64,000 nucleotides of DNA, taken from positions 1-64,000 of the forward strand of contig NW_023361469.1 in assembly GCF_001411555.2 (NCBI RefSeq). Reading direction: 5' to 3'. Source of the DNA: Juglans regia. Its lineage: Eukaryota; Streptophyta; Magnoliopsida; Fagales; Juglandaceae. Both the position numbers and the translations under genes were made by a program. Position 1 is the first letter of the stretch; each line of letters begins with the position of its first letter. The notes under the pieces are model-generated. The model was not told the origin of the DNA and ran no database searches. It worked only from the letters and a program-made list of their open reading frames with translations. Of this stretch, positions 58,060 through 64,000 are shown piece after piece.

Positions 58060-58313
58060 ACCCTGTCCCAAGTTTGGAGGTTGGAGGGATGGGTTTAAGG
58101 AATTGGGTGATTAGAGTTTCTTGATTGAGTTTCAGAAGTTGACTGATAAAGAAAAGGTGCTTAGTGGTCGTCTATGGTTTTTTGATAGGAACCTCTTAAC
58201 CCTGCTTCAAGTGGATAAGGCTGTGTCCATCAATGTGTTGCAGTTTAACTTTGAACCCTTTTGGGTTTAACTTCATAAGGCAGCTATGACAGAAGAGGTG
58301 GGGGAACCGTTTG
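58060..58313 (+). pseudogene. LINE ORF1 (DUF4283) fragment, 5' part
   Basis: The text KVLSGRLWFFDRNLLTLLQV, then NVLQFNFEPFWV, stop, LHKAAMTEEVGEPFV is a DUF4283 core of an L1-type ORF1. It is interrupted at 58313 by the solo-LTR-like element and resumes at 60472. Confidence 0.75.
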
Positions 58314-60466
58314 TGTGACGCCCCGACTCCCACGTACGGAAACACGGGAATCATATCGTCGGGATGATGACAACACGGGTCACGCATCGCAATGAAATGT
58401 GCTCAAGTGTGTGCAATATGCAAAAGTGCACAACAAAAGTCGTAGCGGATAATATAAATAAGTCAATTCAGTACTAGAAATTTAAATACAAATATCCAAA
58501 ACAAATTACCTTTAAAAAAGTTATACAGTCATCCCAAAATATATTACAAACGGCAAATATATAAACAAGTGATAAAATGAATCTCGACACACGAGAGCAA
58601 TCCCAAGTTACTCCTCCAATGGAGCCAAAGCCTAAGGTTCGTCATCCTCATCTGCATCAAAATCTGTGATACCATAAAATGGTACTACAGGTAAGTAATA
58701 ATCTAAACAACTCTCGGGATAAAAACGGATTAACGCAACCAACAAACAGATCCCAAAACCTCATTTTCCCTGAAAATGATTATTTTCCAACACACGCCAA
58801 AAATCCCATTTGACCATATATATGCCAAGAATAATATCCATCATTTCCTAGAAAATGAGCTCGTAATCATTAAATCATAAACCGACAACAAAATCATTTA
58901 TTGGACACTATAGACAGGACTATACCACCATCCCTATAGTTCATTTTCACACAAGAGATACTCATTAGAGCACTGTAGGCAGGAATCACAGGCGGGACTC
59001 TACCACCATCCCTACCGCACGCACTGTAGGTGGGAATCACAGGCTGGACTCTACCACCATCCCTACCACGTGCATCGTAGGCAGGAATCGCAGGCGGGAC
59101 TATACCACCATTCATGCTTACAACCATCCCTATAGTCTCTTTTCCTTTTTCTCAAACTTGTCAATCTAGTTATTTCAAACACGTTCAAAATCATTTCTCA
59201 CGTGAAAACCTAGTTTTCAAATAAACACATGAACATGTATACAATTATGCAAAAACCCAGTTTTCATTTACAAACATGAACATGCGTGCAATGCAATGTA
59301 CATGAAACGATGCATTATCCAACAACCAACAATTGCCAACACAATCAACACAATCCAATCACATAAACAACTTCATTCTCCAATCCATCCGACCCCCTTA
59401 CTCCTCGGGCTAAGTCCGGCATAACCAACCAGTTCACAGTAAAATAAGTTAGTGCAAAAATAAATTTAAATGACGAAAGTTCTTTGGAAAAATACTTATA
59501 GCGCTATATAATAATTTCCGAGGGATCACAGAGCTGCAAGAAGTGGCGGCACATCAACGTAACAATGCAAAATGCACTATGGCCGTGGTCTCAAAAACTC
59601 ACTTTTGAACGGGTACAAACGAAGACCCGATATTGATAGGGTAGGGCTTAGGGATGTCGGTGAAGCCAATGGTGATGGTGGTTGGCCGTGGGTGGTGGCG
59701 TAGAGGGCGGTTGAAGGCTAAAATACCCAAAATGGAAATATTGATGGTGGGGCTTCATCGGTGGCAGATCGGGGCTGAGGATGGGTGCATTAGGTTGCTA
59801 TGAGGTTGAGGATGAAGTGGTGAAGAAATGGTGGCCGGAGGTGGCGTGACAGCGGCACTGGAGCAAATGGAGGCCGCGACTTTAAGCTGTTTGTGGGAGC
59901 TCACGGCAGCGCGAGAGGGGCTGGGAATTGGAGGGTGAGGTAACCGACTGAAGGGGAAGCAAACGGTAGGGGTGGTGGTGATGGACACAAGCGGCGCACG
60001 GCAGCACAGGGTGGAGAACTACGTGGACGCGGGGAGAGAGAGGGAAAATGTCGCGCCCGGGAGAGAGAGGAGAAAAAAGAAAATGAAGGAAAAAGAAAAG
60101 AGAAGAAGAAAAGAAAAAGAGGAAAAAGAAAAATAGAGGGAAAGAAATGAGATTCAATCCTCACATCTTGGGTCACACAAATGATCCAACGAAAAGAATT
60201 TCAAAACATTAAGTTAATTAAAAATAATTTAAACGTATTGCTTAAATGAAAATAAAATAATTAAATCCAACAATAAACTAATTTAAAATACAGACCAATT
60301 TAAATAATGAACAATAATTAATAACAAGAAAACACATTGAATTAACAATTAAAAAATCTTAAAATAATATAACGTAAATCATCTAAAGTTTAAAACATGA
60401 AGCTCATAATCTTAATAAATGCAATAATTTACTTAGTCAAAATACACGTAAATACAGGATATCACA
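58314..60466 (+). mobile_element. 2.15-kb solo-LTR-like element with GTTTG target duplication
   Basis: It starts TGTGACGCCCCGAC and ends GGATATCACA, flanked by GTTTG at 58309-58313 and 60467-60471. The ORF1 text on both sides rejoins once it is ignored. There is no second LTR and no domain. It has a 51-bp tandem repeat, a G-rich part (59620-60060) and a purine-rich tract (60040-60150) whose open frames are low-complexity. Ends and duplication fit a solo LTR of the family seen at 11032-14146. Confidence 0.85.
58970..59122. repeat. 51-bp tandem repeat, three units
   Basis: Units begin at 58970, 59021 and 59072, each with gtaggcaggaatcacaggcg followed by ggactctaccaccatcccta. The second unit shows tgggaatcacaggctgg and the third ends in ttcatgc. 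It lies inside the 58314-60466 element. Confidence 0.9.
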
Positions 60467-60471
60467 GTTTG

Positions 60472-60880
60472 GATTCTCAATTGGTCATGTCATTAGCGTT
60501 GATGTTGTGTTTGATGGTTTGACATGGGGGAATTGTCTTCGAGTGAGGGTTGCATTGGAACTCCATGCACTTTTACTGAGAGGAAGGTGGCTGAAGTTTG
60601 AGGACCAACAATATTGGATTTCTTTTAAATATGAGAGGCTGTAGAATTCTTGCTTTTAATGTGGTACTTTATTTCATAAAGGGAGGGGATGTTCCGGGCA
60701 GAGGTTTGAGCACCAATGGGATCATTTGAAGTCTCAGCAGTTTGGGCCTTGGATTCGAGCACAACCAATGAACACCAATATTTTTTATGCTCGAAAATAT
60801 GGTGGTGCACCTGGTCACAACCACCAACAGAGGTGGCAGCAGGCAGATGCAAAAGGTGGTGGCAGGGATGATGCCAGTTT
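60472..60880 (+). pseudogene. LINE ORF1 (DUF4283) fragment, 3' part
   Basis: After the inserted element the frame goes on with FSIGHVISVDVVFDGLTWGN, LRVRVALELHALLLRGRWLK and YWISFKYERL, then a stop and a decayed knuckle (CF, stop, CGTLFHKGRGC). The Gln/His-rich tail (HQWDHLKSQQFGPWI) is usual for ORF1. ORF2 is absent, so this was a short LINE remnant before the LTR came in. Confidence 0.75.
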
Positions 60881-61336
60881 AGGAAAGGAGGATAAGGAGG
60901 ATACTCAACTTGTAAAATTTATACCTACAATTGCAAGCTTTTACAATTTGCAACTTCCATTGGACTCCCTTGACAATTTTTTTGCCGCATGGCATGCAAC
61001 ACTCTGTCCCACTCTGAGCATTCCTAATGGCTTATCAAAATTTTCATATGAAATAACCAATTAAAACTCACTTTTTCTATTTTATCTAACGACTTTTACA
61101 ATATACTATACATCAGTTTATCTATTTTTTCTTCTATATATCGTTTAAATATTCTTAATTTTTTTTAAATATTTTTGTACCAACGATTAAATTTGTAACA
61201 TTTTCACATCTTTTCAATATTTTTCATATATTAATATGAACACAATATCTTTCTGTTGATAAAATGATATCAATCGCTCAATAAAAAATTAAAATAAAAA
61301 TAAATGAAAAAACCTCATTCATTCTATTTTTCTGAT
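60881..61336. other. Spacer between LINE remnant and right direct repeat
   Basis: No gene is recognised. The open frame through 61064 continues from the LINE tail but loses similarity. Confidence 0.4.
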
Positions 61337-61498
61337 CTTTTTATCATGTCTTGCACAAATGGTAATATGAGTAATTTTCTTTTTATTAAGATAAAACATT
61401 GAAATAATATTGTGAAATTTGCATGTTTTTACAAATAAAAGTGTAAATGCAAGAAATATATATAAAAAAAGATTGGAAAAAGTAAAAAAATAGTAAAG
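61337..61498. repeat. Direct repeat of about 165 bp, right copy
   Basis: Matches 57887-58053 with about a dozen differences, so the duplication is older than the 87-bp one at 39037/43270. Confidence 0.85.
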
Positions 61499-61550
61499 AA
61501 TGATACAAAGATGAATATGTTAAATGTACGGAGCACTTTAGCTTATATGT

Positions 61551-64000
61551 TGTGACGACCCGGACTTAGCCAAGTCCTCGGCTATTATTTTCAATGCCTT
61601 TAGCCTTAGCCCGATTAGAAACTTGACCCAATAGGATTAATGAGGTGAGTATTTAGAGAGGGACATGGGGTGCATCTCATCTTTAGTACATTAGGCGCCC
61701 AATCCCACATGAGTGGCCCAAAGGACCAAGTGATAGTCAGCCCCTAGAAGACCTAGGGTTTAGAAACACTAATTAGGGTGAGGATGGAGGAAGGTGCCTA
61801 GAAGGAGGTAGTACCGTTGAGATTCCCTAAGCTCAATCATTGTGACTTGGGATGGGGCATCTCGGTTTGGCATGTCATGCAAGGAAGCTTCGAGAGGAAG
61901 CAAGAGAGAATGAAAGGAAGATAAGGGCTCAATACAGTTAGGGCACATGCCCATCTCCCTCACCAACATGCCACATGGCCAACATGCAAGCATGCCTTTA
62001 AGGTTCAATGAATCTAGACTTGAAGATGGAAGAAGGGAAGAGAGAGAAAATAGGGTTTCAGTTTCCTAAGGGCCACATGCCACCTACTAAGCATTATTAC
62101 ATAGGGAATTGAAAGAGGCGCATGGGGGAACAGAAAATATGAAGACACAAGCCTCTAGGGTTTCGTTTAAGGGCTTACACGCCTACCATGAAGATCAAAT
62201 CCTCATTTTCGTCACTTGTCTTTCATGCACATGGTATGGAAGTTTCTAAAAGAAGGCAATCATGACGAAGATGAAGAGAGGTTTATGGAAGAGGCACACA
62301 CATTTCTCAAGGTGTCTAGAAGAATCTTTGTGGGAGGAGGATAAGAGAAGGGGAATGTAGGGCAAACACACACACACACATGCCTATGCCAAATGGCAAC
62401 CATGCTTACTGCTAGGAGCAAGAGTGGCTCTAGCATTAAGGAGACACGTTAGGGTTTCGGCCATAAAGACCTACACGCCCTTGAAGGTTCATTGAACCTA
62501 GACCACTTGAGGAACACATCGAGGGGAATTTAGGGTTTCAGATTAGGGCAAGGTTGTGCCATTTGTCATGCATGCTAGAGGGCCTTTTGGTTTTCCCAAA
62601 GGAAGGCAATGATGAAGAGGGAAAGAGGGAAGTTTCTGCCAAGGGAGGAAGGGTCTGCCACATGGCAGCCATGCACCTAGACTCTTGGGTTTCCAATGTC
62701 ATAAATAATGATAGGAGAGAGAGAGTTTGTGGGGAAATGAAGGAGTATATAAGGGGTTCTTTAAGGGGTTCAGTGCCCAAGACCCCCAAAGAGACACCCA
62801 AATGTCACTTTATCATTTTTCAGATTTCCTCACCTTTTCTCCTTCTCTCTCTAACATGCCCACCTTAGGTGAAAACCAACCACCACTTCCATCTAAATAC
62901 ACTCCAAGCACGACTTGGGAAGGAGAGCAAGGAACCCCACGTTAGAGAGAACTGCACGATAAGAACCACCAAGCCTTTTTCTACACCCACTTCTTCAAAG
63001 CACACATGTTCACATGGGTTTTCTTGGGAATAGAGGGTTCGGTTCGAGTGAATAGGGAAACCACCTTATCTCAAGTTATGATGAAAATAAGAGTGTTTGG
63101 GTTCCATCTTGATGAGCTTTGCCAAAGCATGAGAAACTAAGATTTTCTTCAATGGGGAATCCAAACCCCACTAGCCAAGAGCAAGAGTGGAGGGAACTCT
63201 TGAAAGGTTGAGAGATCCGATCACCATTAGGGTTTTGGAGTGGGGATTTCCTTCTAGTGAGGTTTCGACCATAGGGATGGATGAACACATGCATGTCATA
63301 CACTTCTCACGCACACATACCTCATGTGTATTAGCAACCACTAAGATTGAAAAGACCGAATCTTTGAAAGAGGTACAACCACCACTCGGCCTAGGGGTTT
63401 TCCCTTAAGGCACGAGCTCATGAAAGGTCACATAGAGTGAGATTTGAAACCTAGGATCGAATAGAGTAAGCCCTAGCACACCACACACGCATTTTTGGAT
63501 TAGGGTTTCATTGGTTTCAATAAGTCTAATGATTTAAACAATACATCGTTAGCTTGCTTGATCGTTGGTATTTCTTTGCTTCGGGATATTTGTAAGTTAG
63601 CTTCCAACATACAATTGGATAACGTTCGTATGTAGCATGTAGACTTTCATTTTGTTGGTAAAATTGGATTATGGAATTTTTACTTGATGTATGTTACGTT
63701 TCGGCCATGCCCATTAATGCCATGCTCAAATATTTTTCGTAGACTTAAATGCCATGTTTTGATTCAGCATAACGTTGCATGCCTTGGTTAAGCCTTTAAT
63801 TTTTTTTTTTTTTTTATAAATATATTGCATGTTCTAATTCTTTCAAGCCGTAAACATGATGCACTTTGATGTATGGCATGAGTACATGATTTCATTGCAT
63901 GAGAGTCACGCGGTTCATGACATACATATTTGGGTCTTATGTTAAAGGAAAAAAGGTTTTGTCAGAAGCACATGTCACATGCATTTTGGGTTTGTGTTTT
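61551..64000 (+). mobile_element. LTR-like element starting TGTGACGACCCGG, running off the window
   Basis: It begins TGTGACGACCCGGACTTAGC after gcttatatgt. The 2.4 kb seen is non-coding, with related phrases repeated at about 61990, 62160 and 62460 (aaggttca, cctagac, agggtttc) and an (AC)n run at 62371-62382. Open frames (62554-62868 plus and others) match nothing known. The T run at 63800-63816 is uninterrupted. Confidence 0.5.

Noticed and set aside
59882..60176. Phe/Ser-rich minus-strand open frames
   Set aside because: They come from the purine-rich tract within the 58314-60466 element.
1..64000. rRNA, tRNA, CRISPR arrays or viral genes
   Set aside because: Reading both strands gave no match to conserved rRNA or tRNA text, no spaced direct repeats of CRISPR type, and no viral capsid, movement or replicase motifs.

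Overview
The window reads as intergenic nuclear DNA of a flowering plant, a eudicot and probably a woody one. Supporting signs are plant-type Ty1/copia and Ty3/gypsy retrotransposons, L1-type LINEs with DUF4283/zinc-knuckle ORF1, TRIMs with an initiator-Met tRNA primer site, hAT and Mutator-like DNA transposons, a cinnamyl-alcohol-dehydrogenase-like fragment, a receptor-kinase fragment and an ACD6-like ankyrin/PGG gene. The species cannot be named from the sequence alone. No rRNA, tRNA, CRISPR or prokaryotic feature was seen.

Layout. 1-2604: 3' half of a copia element with an open pol frame, PPT and 3' LTR. 2605-3611: a broken CAD-like fragment lying between that LTR and an inverted partial copy of it. 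3612-8480: degenerate LINE on the minus strand with a TRIM inserted in ORF1. 8722-10445: a second LINE on the plus strand. 10478-17150: LTR-like sequence, a 3.1-kb solo-LTR-like element with a CATAA target duplication, a diverged inverted relative of it, and a receptor-kinase scrap. 17780-21407: decayed Ty3/gypsy. 22128-23858: 5'-truncated LINE. 23892-24625: a TRIM concatemer (three LTRs) with an AATAA target duplication. 26366-26770: a GC-rich hAT-type MITE. 27176-30120: LTR-like DNA with a minisatellite. 30172-33312: a non-autonomous hAT holding a second hAT MITE. 33321-36949: a second GC-rich MITE-like block, a decayed gypsy gag and LTR-like DNA. 36950-38946: another copy of the hAT MITE, split by a Mutator-like element with a GC-rich cargo. 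39037-43356: a Ty3/gypsy element (minus strand) lacking its 3' end, bracketed by a perfect 87-bp direct repeat. 43357-55100: AT-rich and low-complexity DNA, a tandem duplication, another LTR-like element and an unusual interleaved inverted repeat. 55179-57693: the only gene that looks intact, a three-exon ACD6-like ankyrin-repeat membrane protein. 57887-61498: a LINE ORF1 remnant split by a 2.15-kb solo-LTR-like element, all bracketed by a direct repeat of about 165 bp. 61551-64000: the start of another LTR-like element running off the window.

How it works together. This is a nested transposon landscape around one probable defence-related gene. Several insertions can be ordered in time because target duplications survive: MITE within hAT, MULE within MITE, TRIM within LINE, solo LTR within LINE. 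A recurring theme is a family of 2-3 kb LTR-like elements starting TGTRAYRCMCC, often carrying a G-rich, gene-like stretch that gives spurious open frames.
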